This document shows positions 1 to 11,940 of a stretch of 64,000 bases of DNA, piece after piece. Position 1 is the stretch's first letter, and every line of letters begins with the position of its first letter. The stretch is from Hemibagrus wyckioides. Its lineage: Eukaryota > Chordata > Actinopteri > Siluriformes > Bagridae. Location: contig NC_080713.1 in assembly GCF_019097595.1 (NCBI RefSeq), positions 13,468,199-13,532,198 on the forward strand, given 5' to 3'. The notes beneath the pieces are model-generated. The model was not told where the DNA came from, made no database searches, and saw nothing but the letters and a program-made list of their open reading frames with translations. The translations under genes and the position numbers were made by a program.

Positions 1-956
1 ATTGAAACTGTCCTTATGTCTGTGGTCTCCCTCATTTTAAAAATCAGTGAAGATTAGAAAATCATCTAGTGTGTAGCAAGCCTTGACCTTGAGTACTCTA
101 GCCAACTGCAACAAAGAACCTTTTTCACCAGATGTGTTAGAGACTTTCTATATTATGACAGGGTGAACAAATTAATATTCAATAAAGAAGGAAAGCCCAC
201 TTATTCAAGATTCTATAAACTTGAGTTAGACTATGGCAGTGTTTGTCAGAAAATCATAGGCATCAGACTGTAACATCTCAGTCCATGGAACACTGATCAT
301 CTAGATTCTGACTTCACTTCCTTTGTCATAGTTCACTTCCTGTTCATAGGACATTTAAACCATGCTCACATTAGCCATGTTGTGAAGTATTTTTAGTTTG
401 CCTGCATACCAAGCCATTATTGTATTCTTCCTAGAATTGTGGTGTTTGATCTATTCTCTGTTATTTGGTTATGGTTATTTGGATTCTGTTCTGGATTTGT
501 GTCTACTGTCTGGATGTCTATCAATGCCACAGAACATTGTTCAGTATGTTCAAAAACTAGCCAGCATTATAATGAACATTTTATTATTATTTCATCTACA
601 TGGAGTGCATGACTGTTTGAACTACAGGATATCCAACAAAATAATCATGTGGGAAAGTTTGGGAAAGAAGCCTGAGTTTCACTGTTGCCATTGCCTCTAC
701 TATTGGTTCTTTGTTCTCAAAGAACCACACAGAGTCAGTGATTGAATAGCAAAACTTTAAAAAATTTACTGAGATGAAAAGGGAGTATTTATACAGAAGA
801 AAGGTGTAATATTCAGTGTTATGTATAGGTAAACAAAACACGTCAGCAGAAACAGATGTGGCAGTTGACCTGTTCACTGGCGGTTTGGTGAGCTTATTAT
901 GAAAATGGTCATGTAAATTACAGAAGAAGAAAGTGTCAGCAAGTGTTTGTGTTCAG
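1..956. other. Intron sequence with no recognised gene
   Basis: A+T-rich sequence. The open frames here are short and resemble nothing I recognise. A small hairpin with 9-bp arms (GGTTCTTTG / CAAAGAACC) lies near 703-725. This is presumably the reelin intron upstream of the first exon in the window. Confidence 0.6.
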
Positions 957-2135
957 CACTCACACCAATCATGATAAAATGCTTCGAGAGGCTCGTCAAG
1001 AGGCACATCAAAACACAGCTACCACCCTCACTGGACCCCTTGCAGTTTGCGTATCGTCCTACTCGTTCCACGGATGATGCCATCACCACAATCCTCCATC
1101 TTGCCCTCACACACCTGGACTATAAGGACACAAATGTATGAATGCTGTTCATAGACTTCAGTTCAGCATTCAACACAATCGTCCCTTAGTAGCTGATTGA
1201 GAAGCTGAGCCTGCTGGGCCTGAACACCTCTCTCTGCAACTGGATCCTGGATTTCCTGACTGGGACACCCCAGTCAGTCCGGATCGGGAACAGCATCTCC
1301 AGCACCACCACACTGAGCACTGGAGCTCCTCAGGGCTGTGTGCTCAATCCACTGCTGTTCACTCTGCTGACTCACAACTGTGCAACAATGCACAGATCCA
1401 ACCACATCGTCAAGTCTGCCGATGACACGACCGTGGTGGGTCTCATCAGCAAGAATGACGAGTCAGCTTACAGAGAGGAGGTGCAGCAGCTAACAGCATG
1501 GTGTAGAGCCAACAACCTGTCTCTGAATGTCGACAAGACTAAAGAGATGGTTGTTGACTTCAGGAGAGCACAGAGTGACCATTGTCCACTGTCCATCGAC
1601 GAATCCTCTGTGGAGATTGTCAAGAGCACCAAATTCCTTGGTGTTCATCTGGCAGAGAACTTCACCTGGTCACTCAACACCAGCTCCATCACCAAGAAAG
1701 CCCAGCAGCGCCTCTACTTCCTGAGGAGGCTGAGGAAAGCCCATCTCCCTCCCCCCCATCCTGACTGTGTTCTACAGAGGGACCATCAAGAGGGTCCTGA
1801 GCAGCTGCATCACTGCCTGGTTTGGGAACTGCACCGTCTTGGATCACAAAACCCTTCAGCGGATAGTGAGGACAGCTGAGAAGATCATCGGAGTCTCTCT
1901 CCCCTCTGTCAAGGACATTTACACTGCACGCTGCATTCGCAAAGCTAACAGCATTGTGGATAACCCCAAACACCCCTCACACACATTCTTCACCTTTCTG
2001 CCATCTGGAAAGAGGTAGAGCATGATAGAGGTAGAGCCCTAAAGAGCAGTAAAGAGGTAGAGCATCGGTAGAGCCCTCACAACCAGAGTGTTGAACAGTT
2101 TCTTTGCTCAAGCTCACACGACAGTCACACTTTAA
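957..2135 (+). mobile_element. L2-like LINE fragment, reverse transcriptase to 3' end (copy 1)
   Basis: This is a 5'-truncated non-LTR retrotransposon of the jockey superfamily, probably L2 group. In order it shows the PLQFAYRP motif, the [13 protein letters not shown] block, GAPQGCVL, an ADDT catalytic box (near 1416-1427) and the C-terminal TKFLGVHL and [10 protein letters not shown] blocks. The frame is broken by a TGA near 1139, two adjacent TAG codons near 1187, and a frameshift in a run of C near 1750. It is therefore a dead copy. Close relatives lie on the - strand at 28081-29718 and 60653-63418. Clade assignment is from memory of fish LINEs. Confidence 0.85.
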
Positions 2136-3062
2136 GGCCACACATTCCAGAGGTCAGAGGGTGGTCCTGTCCAGCAAGAAGCCAGACCTACTTAGTTGTA
2201 TTGTAGTGGAAGTGCTACATATGTGTTGTTGTCTAGGTTATGTACGGATTGCCTACACTACAGAAATTTATTGAAAAATACATGGTAACAACAAAGAGGC
2301 CAAATGATGATCACATCGACTGGTACAATGAAATACAACATCCAGTAGCATTATGCATTGTGAAAATCAGACATATTGTGAGCAATTTCTAAAGAAAAAC
2401 CATAGGCCAAATTTCCCACCATGCTACTGCTGAGGCATAAGTATACAGTATCTCACAGAAGTGAGTACACCCCTCACATTTTTGTAAATATTTTATTATA
2501 TCTTTTCGTGTGACAACACTGAAGAAATGACACTGCTACAATGTACAGTAGTGAGTGTACAGCCTGTATAACAGTGTAAATTTGCTGTCCCCTCAAAATA
2601 ACTCAACACATAGCCATTAATGTCTAAACCATTGGCAACAAAAGTGAGTACACCCCTATGTGGAAATGTCCAAATTGGGCCCAATTAGCCATTTACCCTC
2701 CCCGGTGTCATGTGACTCGTTAGTGTTACAACATCTCAGGTGTGAATGGGGAGCAGGTGTGTTAAATTTGGTGTTATCGCCATCACACTCTCTCATACTG
2801 GTCACTGGAATTTCAACATGGCACCTCATGGTAAAGAACTCTGAGGATCTGAAAAAAAGAATTGTTGCTCTACCTAAAGATGTCCTAGGCTATAAGAAGA
2901 TTGCCAAGACCCTGAAACTGATCTACAGCACGGAGGGCAGGACCATAAAGCAGTTTTACAGGACAGGTTCCACTCAGAACAGGCCTCGCCATGGTCAACC
3001 AAAGAAGTTGAGTGCACATGCTCAGTGTCATATCCGGAGGTTGTCTTTGGGAAATAGACATA

Positions 3063-4295
3063 CACTATATTGCCAAAAGTATTCGCTCACCTGCCTTGAC
3101 TCGCATATGAACTTAAGTGACATCCCATTCCTAATCCATAGGGTTCAATATGACGTCGGTCCACCCTTTGCAGCTATAACAGCTTCAACTCTTCTGGTAA
3201 GGCTGTCCACAAGGTTTAGGAGTGTGTTTATGGGAATTTTTGACCATTCTTCCAGAAGCGCATTTATGAGGTCACACACTGATGTTGGACGAGAAGGCCT
3301 GGCTCTCAGTCTCCACTCTAATTCATCCCAAAGGTGTTCTATCGGGTTGAGGTCAGGACTCTGTGCAGGCCAGTCAAGTTCATCCACACCAGACTCTGTC
3401 ATCCATGTCTTTATGGACCTTGCTTTGTGCACTGGTGCACAGTCATGTTGGAAGAGGAAAGGGCCAGCTCCAAACTGTTCCCACAAAGTTGGGAGCATGG
3501 AATTGTCCAAAATGTCTTGGTATGCTGAAGCATTCAGAGTTCCTTTCACTGGAACTAAGGGGCCAAGCCCAGCTCCTGAAAAACAACCCCACACCATAAT
3601 CCTCCCTCCACCAAACTTTACACTTGCAGTCAGACAAGTACCGTTCTCCTGGCAACCGCCAAACCCAGACTCGTCCATCAGATTGCCAGATGGAGAAGTG
3701 CGATTCGTCACTCCAGAGAACGCATCTCCACTGCTCTAGAGTCCAGTGGCGGCGTGCTTTACACCACTGCATCCGATGCTTTGCATTGCACTTGCTGATG
3801 TATGGCTTGGATGCAGCTGCTCGGCCATGGAAACCCATTCCATGAAGCTTTCTGCGCACTGTTCTTGATCTGAAGGCCACATGAAGTTTGGAGGTCTGTA
3901 GCGACTGACTGCAGAAAGTTGGCGACCTCTTCGCACTATGCGCCTCAGCATCCGCTGACCCCACTCCGTCAGTTTACGTGGCCTACCACTTCGTGGCTGA
4001 GTTACTGTCATTCCCAAACACTTCCACGTTCTTATAATACAGCTGACAGTTGACTGTGGAATATTTAGGAGCGAGGAAATTTCACGACTGGATTTGTTGC
4101 ACAGGTGGCATCCTATCACAGTTCCATGCTGGAATTCACTGAGCTCCTGAGAGTGACCCATTCTTTCACAAATGTTTGTAAAAACAGTCTGCATGCCTAG
4201 GTGCTTGATTTTATACACCTGTGGCCATGGAAGTGATTGGAACACCTGATTCTGATTATTTGGATGGGTGAGCGAATACTTTTGGCAATATAGTG
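3063..4295 (-). mobile_element. Tc1-like element, family B, copy 1 (nested)
   Basis: Ends are CACTATATTGCCAAAAG on the left and its complement on the right, with TA duplicated at 3061-3062 and 4296-4297. The insertion interrupts the Tc1-A transposase, so it is the younger of the two. The same family is at 33250-34497, 40029-40895, 46675-47938 and 48013-48172. Confidence 0.95.
3145..4161 (-). pseudogene. Tc1-B transposase (copy 1), frameshifted
   Basis: The protein begins [11 protein letters not shown] at 4161 and ends KGGPTSY at 3145. Compared with the intact copy at 33332-34363 it has small deletions near 3869 (about 4 nt) and near 3629 (about 8 nt), which move it between reading frames. 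The catalytic WSDES, QHDCAPV and NPIEHLWDE blocks are still visible in separate frames. Confidence 0.9.
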
Positions 4296-5318
4296 TATGA
4301 GTGCTGCCAGCATTCCTGCAGAGGTTGAAGGGGTGGGGGGTCAGCCTGTCAGTGCTCAGACCATACGCCGCACACTGCATCAAATTGGTCTGCATGGCTG
4401 TTGTCCCAGAAGGAAGCCTCTACTAAAGATGATGCACAAGAAAGCCCGCATACAGTTTGCTGAAGACAAGCAGACTAAGGACATGGATTACTGGAACCGT
4501 GTCCTGTGGTCCGATGAGATCAAGATAAACTTATTTGGTTCAGATGGTTTCAAGCGTGTGTGGCAGCAACCAGGTGAGTAGTACAAAGACAAGTGTGTCT
4601 TGCCTACCGTCAAGCATGGTGGTGGGAGTGTCATGGTCTGGGCCTGCATGAGTGCTGCCAGCACTGGGGAGCTACAGTTCAGTGAGGGAACCATGAATGC
4701 CAACATGTACTGTGACATACTGAAGCAGAGCATGATCCCCTCCCTTCAGAGACTGGGTCGCAGGGCAGTATTCCAACATGATAACCACCCCAAACACAAC
4801 TCCAAGATGACCACTGCCTTGCTAAAGAAGCTGAGGGTAAAGGTGATGGACTGGCCAAGCATGTCTCCAGACCTAAACCCTATTGAGCGTATGTGGGGCA
4901 TTCTCAAACGGAAGGTGGGGGAGGGCAAGGTCTCTAACATCCACCAGATCTGTGACGTCATCATGGAGGAGTGGAACAGGACTCCAGTGGCAACCTGTGA
5001 AGCTCTGGTGAACTCCATGCCCAAGAGGGTTAAGGCAGTGCTGGAAAATAATGGTGGCCACACAAAATATTGACACTTTGGGCCCAATTTGGACATTTCC
5101 ACTTAGGGGTGTACTCACTTTTGTTGCCAATGGTTCAGACATTAATGGCTATGTGTTGAGTTATTTTGAGGGGACAGCAAATTTACACTGTTATACAGGC
5201 TGTACACTCACTACTTTACATTGTAGCAGAGTGTCATTTCTTCAGTCTTGTCACATGAAAAGAAATAATAAAATATTAACAAACATGTGAGGGGTGTACT
5301 CACTTTTGGGAGATACTG

Positions 5319-5885
5319 TACATACATTATAAGCTTATCACTTACTTTCTAAGCAATGGTTTAGTCTATCAGGATCACAATGTAAGCAAGTTCTAGAATG
5401 GGAGAAAAAGTGTGAGTCAGCTGCTCTGTAAGTAGACGGAGAGAGGCAGAGACATTATCATGCATAATGTTCAACTTTTACGTTAGTGTTTGAGTATAAT
5501 TGCCAACAATCACCTCCATGTTATCTGAAAAGGAAACACCAGGATTACTTTTAGTCAAAAGGGTAAGAAATGTCCTGAACATAATTAATCAAAGGGAAAC
5601 ATTTTGATTTTATGATTTTAATTGTGGTTTCATATGACTTTGACAAAGAACTTTCACCCTGAATGTTAGCTCCAGCAAAAATCAAGCGCGCATTGATTAG
5701 AAATTTGGCAGTTTCAGTGACATTTAGAATACAACATTATTTGTTGAGTTTAATGTGGCCCTGAAGGCCGCAAATCAGTCCGTCCTTGTCTAAAGGCAAA
5801 CAGTTCTCCAAAACAAAAGTTCCTATTTCATAGCCTGTGTTAAGAGTAAAGATATGTCAATATCTAGTTGAGTCAAAATGTGCGT
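5319..5885. other. Intron sequence with no recognised feature
   Basis: I see no convincing gene or element here. It could hold decayed downstream parts of the retroviral pol that lies to its right on the - strand, but no integrase motif was found. Confidence 0.5.
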
Positions 5886-5889
5886 AAAC

Positions 5890-8884
5890 AGAGAAAATAC
5901 AGTGGCTGGTTTGTGCCCTCTTTGGCAGCCCATTTTCATTAACTACAGAATTAGTACAAGCCATTTCAGAATCTCCTGGGTTGTGACCCCTGATCTTAAC
6001 AACAGCTAGACATTTAGGTACCATTAAGGCCTCTAAAAGATCAGAAACCAGTGTAGCATGTGAAATGGGCTTTCTATCAACAGCTTTAAAAGCATGTGTC
6101 TTCCAAATTTCACCAAAATTGTGAGCTACACCAAAAGCATATTATGAATCAGTATGCAGTGCTGTGAAAAGGTTATTGCCCCCTTCCTGTTTTTCTTTCT
6201 TTTCTTTTTTTTTTGCATATTTGTCACACTTAAAAGATTCAGATCATCAAACAAATTTTAATATTACACAAAGATAATGCAAGTAAATACAAAATGCAGT
6301 TTTTAAATGATTATTTCATTTATTAAGGGAAAAAAGCTGTCCAAACCTGCCTGGCACTATGTCAAAAAGTAATTGCCCCCTAAATCTAATAACTGGTTGT
6401 GCCACCCTTGCAGCAACAAGTGCAGTTAAGCGTTTGCAATCACTGGCAATGAGTCTTTCACATCACTGTGGAGGAATTTTGGCCCACTCTTCTTTGCAGA
6501 ATTGTTTTAATTCAGCCACTTTGGAGGGTTTTTGAGCATGAATGGACTGTTTATGGTCAGGCCACAGCACCTCAATCAGATTTATGTCTGGATTTTGACT
6601 TGGTCACTCCAAAACCTTAATTTCGTTTTTCTTGAACCATTCAGAGGTGAACTTGCTGGTGTATTTGAGATCATTGTCCTGCTGTATAACTGAAGTGTGC
6701 TTGAGCTTGAGGTCACAAATGGCAAGGTGTCCCGGTCCTAAAGCCCCAGACCATCACACTACCACCACCATGTTTGACTGTTGGTATGATGTTCTTTTTA
6801 TGAAATGCCATGTTGGTTTTAAGCCAGATGTAACGGGACATACCTTCCAAAAAGTATATAACATTATACAACGTTAACATAATACAAAATATTTGCCCAA
6901 AAGTCTTGGGGATAATCAAGATATTTTTTGGCAAATGTGAGACAAGACCTCTTTTTGGTCAGCAATGGCTTTTGCCTTGGAACTCTCCCATGGATGCCAT
7001 TTTTGCCCAGTCTCTTTCTTATTGTTGAATCATGAACAGTGACCTTAATTGAGGCAAGTGAGGCCTGCAATTCTTTAGATGTTGTTCTTGGTTCTTTTAT
7101 GACGTCCTGGATGAGTCGTCGTTCACCACTGTTACAAGTTTTCTCCATTTTTGGATAATGGCACTGACTGTGGTTCGCTGGAGTCCCAAAGCCTCAGATA
7201 TGGCTTTATAAAATGGCCTTTCCAGACTGATACATGTCAACTATTTTGTTTCTAATCTGTTCTTGAATTCCTGTAGATTGTGGCATGATGTGTTGCTCTT
7301 TAAGCATGCTTTTTAAGTGATTTATTGGTTCATCAGGTCTGGCAGTAATCAGGCCTGGGTGTGTCTAGTGAAATTTAACTCAGCTTTCTAAAATATTGTG
7401 GTTAATCACAGTTCTTTCATGATTTAACAGGAGGGGTCAATTAATTTTTCACATAGGGCCAGCTAGGTTTGGACAGCTTTTTTCCCTTAATAAATGAAAT
7501 AATCATTTAAAAACTACATTTTGTATTTACTCGCATTATCTTTGTGCAATTTGTTTGATGATCTGAATTTTTTAAGTGTGACAAATATGCAAAAAAAAAC
7601 AAAAAAAAACAGGAAGGGGCAAAAATCTTTTCACAGCACTGTAAATAGTTACTACATCTTGAAACAAACAACATGCCCTTGTTAAAGCAACAAGTTCGGC
7701 AGCTTGAGCTGAGTACAGTGAGCTTCATCTACAACATGAGGGAAAGAACAAATGGTTTACTGGTTGATAGTGAGATTTTGTATGGCACAGATGATAGTTT
7801 CATCACCTCAATGATGCTGTACGGTCATGTGTTTTGTATAATATGCTATTAAGAATGCTGACTATCTGATATGGTGCATGTAGTGTAAGTGGGTATGAAA
7901 GGACAACTCTTTCAGCATCTGAGACCAGTAGAGCAGAAACAGCAACTGAATGCAAACATGTAGGCATACCTTGGACCACAGGATTGAGACATTTAGAAGG
8001 ATATGCTACTGGACAATAAACACCACCATGCTCTTGGGCCAAGACTCCCACGGCTGTGCCCCCAACCTTGGTGACATGGAAATGAAATAGAATGTTGTAG
8101 TCAGGAGTTAGGCAGCCCTAGAGCTGGAGCAGATCTCAGGGATTGGTTGAGGTTAACGGAAAGAGTTTGTCATTTCTTTAGTCCATTCCACAGTATCAGG
8201 CATCTGTCTTTGAGACAAGCATATAAATTTGCATATAAATTAAAGAAATTAATCAGTCCCAAATAACTGAGGATATCTTTCTTTGTTTTGGGTGGATGGA
8301 CCTCCATTATGACTCTCATGTGATCAGATGAGAGTTTGCACTGTCCTTGGCAGAATCTGCAGATACTGCACCAGAGGATAACAGAAATGTTTTGAGAGCT
8401 AGAAGTCATACTGGGCCAGGTGTGTGAGGAGAACCTCTTCTACAGAAGTCTCCAAAAGCAGAGAGTCATCTGTGTATTTCAGTAGAGAACAGTCTTCTGT
8501 CAGGACGAATGATGACAATGAAAATTGTACCATGGACAAGAATACACCAGGTGAATCGATGAACCCTTGATGTGTGCTTATTCAGGTGTATTGACATTGT
8601 TTGAATGTAAAGGCAAACATTAGCTGCAACTGCTCAAAGACAGGGATACTGGAAAAGGCACTACAGAGATCAAGGATAGTAAAATGATTATGATCATTGC
8701 AGATAATATAAATTAAACGTCAGTCACAATTGTGCAAATACGTTACACTATTCTGTATCATTGTACAGATGGCGTAAGGATGGTGAGGATGGATTGACAA
8801 CAAATCTATGATAAAAGAGAATTTCAGGATCATCTGGACTATTTTTAGTGAGTATGTTTTAGGACCGGTGACAGGAACAGTTAA
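5890..8884 (-). pseudogene. Endogenous retrovirus-like pol remnant (RT and RNase H)
   Basis: Reading the - strand from right to left, a degenerate reverse transcriptase has a YTDD catalytic box near 8475 and an LGL block near 8255-8270. A connection (tether) segment follows at about 8050-7800. Next comes an RNase H with AQAAELVALTRA near 7690 that resumes with TDSYNAFGVAH near 6140 and continues to about 5890. The RNase H is split by the Tc1-E element at 6157-7641. Domain order and the type of RNase H resemble vertebrate retroviral pol rather than Gypsy. Many stops and shifts are present, and no gag, env, LTR or integrase was recognised. It is an old, inactive copy. Confidence 0.72.
6157..7641 (-). 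mobile_element. Tc1-like element, family E, inserted in the retroviral pol
   Basis: The ends are inverted repeats beginning CAGTGCTGTGAAAAG and ending CTTTTCACAGCACTG. Long subterminal repeats mirror each other (about 6160-6380 and 7430-7641, both with a form of AAGGGGGCAA or its complement). TA lies at the right edge and two bases beyond the left edge. On the - strand the transposase is recognisable at about 7148-6720 (SKELQASLASIKV, TIRKRLGKNGIHGRV, NIIPTVKHGGGSVMVW), but the catalytic C-terminus is lost or unreadable. It is dead. Confidence 0.9.
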
Positions 8885-8886
8885 TA

Positions 8887-9060
8887 CAGTGATACCTCGG
8901 TGTTCGACCTTAAGTCTGGTCGAATACAGATTTGGTCGAAAACCAAATTATTTTTCCCCATAGGAAATAATGTAAAATGAATTAATCTGTTTCAGTTCGA
9001 TGGTTGATCTCACAACTTTCTTCTTGGCAACAATGATGCCTGATTTACCCTTTGGCTACT
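8887..9060. mobile_element. Pogo/Tigger-like terminal fragment
   Basis: It starts with CAGTGATACCTCGG after a TA dinucleotide, the CAGT-type terminus of pogo/Tigger elements, and continues with AT-rich sequence containing repeated TTCGA/TCGAA. The opposite end was not identified, so the right boundary is approximate. It marks the right edge of the retroviral pol remnant. Confidence 0.45.
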
Positions 9061-9164
9061 GAAATTATATCACAAAAGATAATGTGGGGTTATAACAAAA
9101 GCACTACAGTGCTTTCTGAACAGATGACCCAGGTAAACTGCTTCATCTCTATTGTCTAAGCCAT

Positions 9165-9952
9165 TCTGGGCCTTGCAGGGAACTGTCCAGCTGTTCCTGA
9201 CATAACCCCCCCTCTAAGGCGAGGCTCCTGAAGCACCCACATTAAAACTGAACGGCGCCCCAGGGGTTAGCGGGAGATGTAGTCCATGATACAGGGGAGA
9301 TGTGAGGGGAGATGCAAGGCACGATGTAGTTCATAATGCAGTCTATGGCGATGCCCCAGGTCCCAGGGGCAAGTTGACATCCGGCCTGGGCAAAAGATGG
9401 GAGGGAAGCATCTTCCAACTTGTGGTGCCGAGTGGCGTCCTCCACGGAAAGTCCATCATGGGGCCACGTCCCCAGCTGGCAAGGTGGTGGAACCACGCTT
9501 CCATGGGGTCCAATAAAAGGGGGGGTGCCCCCTGAGACATGGGATCGAGCGGCATCCTCAGGCGAACTTCATCGCAGAGCAGCGTCCTTGACCTAAACAA
9601 GGATGGAGGCACCTCCCTGGGGAAACAGGGAAAGGAATCCGCCAGATGTCATCCACCAGATGTCCAGGGCTCTAGCCAGCAAACTGCAAATCCTTGCCGG
9701 AGACAGAAACTAGCTGGGAATCCTGCTGGGTCTTAGAACGCAGCCAGTCATTCTGTCATGACCGGACACCCCCGCCTTGTGCAGGGCGCGAACCCAGACC
9801 TCCGTGGAGGTGTGTGCACTGGCCCGCCATGGATACAGACCCAGATACAGGATTCAAATAAGCGCTGCTTTATTAACATAAACACAAGACATGGGGTAGA
9901 CTAACCAGGCCCTCTCCGGGCCTGGCAGGGAACTGTCCAGCTGTTCCTGACA
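9165..9952 (-). mobile_element. Short LTR retroelement, non-autonomous or truncated
   Basis: A 199-bp LTR lies at 9754-9952. On the - strand it begins TGTCAGGAACAGCTGG, contains AATAAAG and ends GGTCATGACA. A second copy of its first ~38 bp is at 9165-9202, where the element is cut off. The 550-bp interior is GC-rich and has no retroviral motif I can read. It may be a TRIM-type element or a deleted Gypsy. The pairing of LTR ends is direct evidence; the class is inference. Confidence 0.6.
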
Positions 9953-10142
9953 ATTAGATAAACATGTCAACCAATCAGCTTTAAACATGCATTTGATACA
10001 ACTTGCATTAAACTTTATCAGAATAGATTGCTAAATATGTTAATGTATGGTGTGTTTATGATCATATCTTTGCAAGTAATGGCTACAGCATCAACTGCCA
10101 ACAACTGCCAGCATCCATTTTTTGCTGTGTAGAGCTGAATCC

Positions 10143-10206
10143 CCTACAAAAAATAAATAAATAAAATAAATAAATAATTGTGTGTGTGTGTGTATATATA
10201 TATACA
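10143..10206. repeat. Compound microsatellite (AAAT)n-(GT)n-(TA)n
   Basis: Short tandem runs of AAAT, then GT, then TA. Confidence 0.9.
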
Positions 10207-10491
10207 CTGTGTTCGTCTGAAAGAAGAAATTCATGTACACCATCATTTACTTATCCTTGTTATTTTATATTTTAAGCAAAATGTTACACATGGAGAGCCA
10301 TGAACCATCCCTTTAACGTTGCTAAATCATGAATTAAAGGCTCTAACCAAGCATGATCAATCTTGATGTAGAAGGAAGTGAAAGCCTGGTCTCTGCCGGA
10401 GTTGTTGTGACCTAAACACACACATACACAGACACACACAGTTTTTCTAACTGTTACTTATCAATTATATAAATGAAAAAAGGATACTTAC

Positions 10492-10889
10492 ATCAGCTAA
10501 AAGGAACAGTGATTCCTCCTTTTCTTTAAAATGGGCCATTATCAACAGAACAGCTGCAAGGCCTGGGTCAACATCTCTGCCCTCTGCAATCTATTGGTGA
10601 AAGGAAGTCTTTGAGGTCATCTGAGGTGACATATTGGAGGTCATCGTCTGTTTTCACACCAATTCTCATCAATACATTTTATGTGGTTCCTTTGTATGTA
10701 GCAGTTGGTGTCAAGAAGGCCTTGCATCCTTACAGCTGCTTGAATGCAGGTGTTGTATATGTGACTGTGAAACTCATCTTCTTCACCTATTTGCACATTT
10801 GGAGGAAAGATGGAGGCAGCACTCAAATAGGCTTGCATTAATTGATGTCTTTCAGCTAGCGTACTCCCTAGGTTTTTGAAATTTCGCAT
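10492..10889 (-). pseudogene. Exon-like remnant of an unrecognised fish multicopy gene family
   Basis: On the - strand a coding-like stretch ends at a consensus donor (GAT|GTAAGT, exon edge 10492). Readable pieces occur in three frames: RHQLMQAYLSAASIFP (about 10845-10800), then IGVKTDDDLQYVTSDDLKD (about 10640-10585), then GLAAVLLIMAHFKEKEESL (about 10560-10505). The last two look like parts of one protein joined by a frameshift, and I recall similar sequence in uncharacterised multicopy fish proteins. The SAM-like look of the DDLQYV segment is only an impression. It is probably a pseudogene or TE-borne exon, not part of reln, which is on the other strand. Confidence 0.4.
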
Positions 10890-11935
10890 TTTTCTAGCGC
10901 ACTGTTTAAAATAGTTATGCTTACTTTCAAATCGTAAACTCCATAGTCTAATCAGTGGTCTGAAATTAATTGTGCAGAGAGGCTTTTAAACGAGCATGGA
11001 CATTCAGAAACTGCACACGAAAACATGATTAACAAAGGCATATAATGTCTCCACAGAGACGCCTCAGTGTTTGCATATGAACATTGCGGGTTCTACACTA
11101 GCAATAAATGCATGCTGCACATTTATATGGGGTAATAAGTTAACAGCAAGTGATTATATAGAGATTAAAAATTACAACGAAACAACTCAAAATAAACCCA
11201 CAAAAGATTGGTCTGTTGGCTAACAGTTCACATGAACACTCACATGCACCCAACGTGGTCAAACTCACGACAGAGACCCGTTTATGCTCACACTTCATAG
11301 GTAAATTATTCTAAAAAAAAGGAAAGAAAGAAATATGAATTTTCTCACAGAAGTTAAGTTTCCACTACAAAGTTCTCTAGCTCTCTGAGCTTGCCTCTAC
11401 ACCATAAGGTCACTGCACATCATTAAGTGATGCACAGATGCATTTTGTTTTGTGTTATTTTATTATTTTTAATTAATTAAACCAAAATAATAATATATAA
11501 GAGAAATATAGAATTATTACAGGAATATTTGTACACATCTTTGCAGCTGTCAGGTTCTTGCATCTGTGTCTTGGTTTTCTTCTTCTTCCAGGCGTGAAAC
11601 AAATGCCTTTCTGTGATTGGTCAGGTTTCGCTCTCTCAGTTTTTTTTACTGTATTTCAATTTACAGTAAATGAAAAATACTGTATTTTAATGGCACCAAG
11701 TGGATTTTTCCTATAATGCAACTATACAATACCATAACATACTGTATAACTGTCCTACAAAAATTGCTAACAGTGCACACATTCATAAGCCTACAATATT
11801 AAACCTGGGTGGTGACCAACAGCATGGGTTAAATAGCCCCACACAACCAAAAATAAACACAAGCAAACAAAATAAAGCCAACAATGACAACATCCAAATG
11901 ATGACCAGCACAAATAAAATGCTAGGCATCAACAG
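10890..11935. other. Intron sequence with no recognised feature
   Basis: A+T-rich single-copy-looking sequence with no supportable ORF, RNA gene or element. It ends at the CTAGG target duplication of the Gypsy element that follows. Confidence 0.5.
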
Positions 11936-11940
11936 CTAGG

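Larger units (their letters stand above)
2818..5073 (+). pseudogene. Tc1-A transposase, broken
   Basis: The transposase begins MAPHGKEL at 2818 and then meets a TGA at the next codon. An N-terminal helix-turn-helix region with GYKKIAKTLKL follows. The frame is split at 3061 by the Tc1-B insertion and resumes at 4298 with MSAASIPAEVEG. A second in-frame stop (TAG at 4579) falls after the first catalytic aspartate (WSDE, near 4510). The C-terminal half from 4600 keeps the second aspartate (QHDNHPKH) and the glutamate (NPIERMW), giving a DD34E layout, and ends GGHTKY. It was once a TA-targeting DNA transposase and is not functional now. Confidence 0.9.
2446..5318 (+). mobile_element. Tc1-like element, family A, interrupted by a second Tc1
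   Basis: Both ends carry the same inverted repeat, left CAGTATCTCACAG and right GGGAGATACTG, flanked by TA. Long subterminal inverted repeats (about 2460-2665 and 5080-5318) both contain the phrase GAGTACACCCCT or its complement. The Tc1-B element at 3063-4295 lies inside it. Without that insert the element would be about 1.6 kb, a normal length for a long-inverted-repeat Tc1. Confidence 0.93.

Noticed and set aside
2660..3739. 359-codon open frame on the + strand
   Set aside because: It runs from Tc1-A noncoding sequence through the antisense of the nested Tc1-B transposase. A shadow frame. The same applies to + frames at 33294-34040 and 40107-40409 and the - frame at 47131-47964.
9754..9830. 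GGGTTCGCGCCC on the - strand, a possible tRNA or SINE B box
   Set aside because: It lies inside a TG..CA bounded LTR, there is no matching A box at the right spacing and no cloverleaf.
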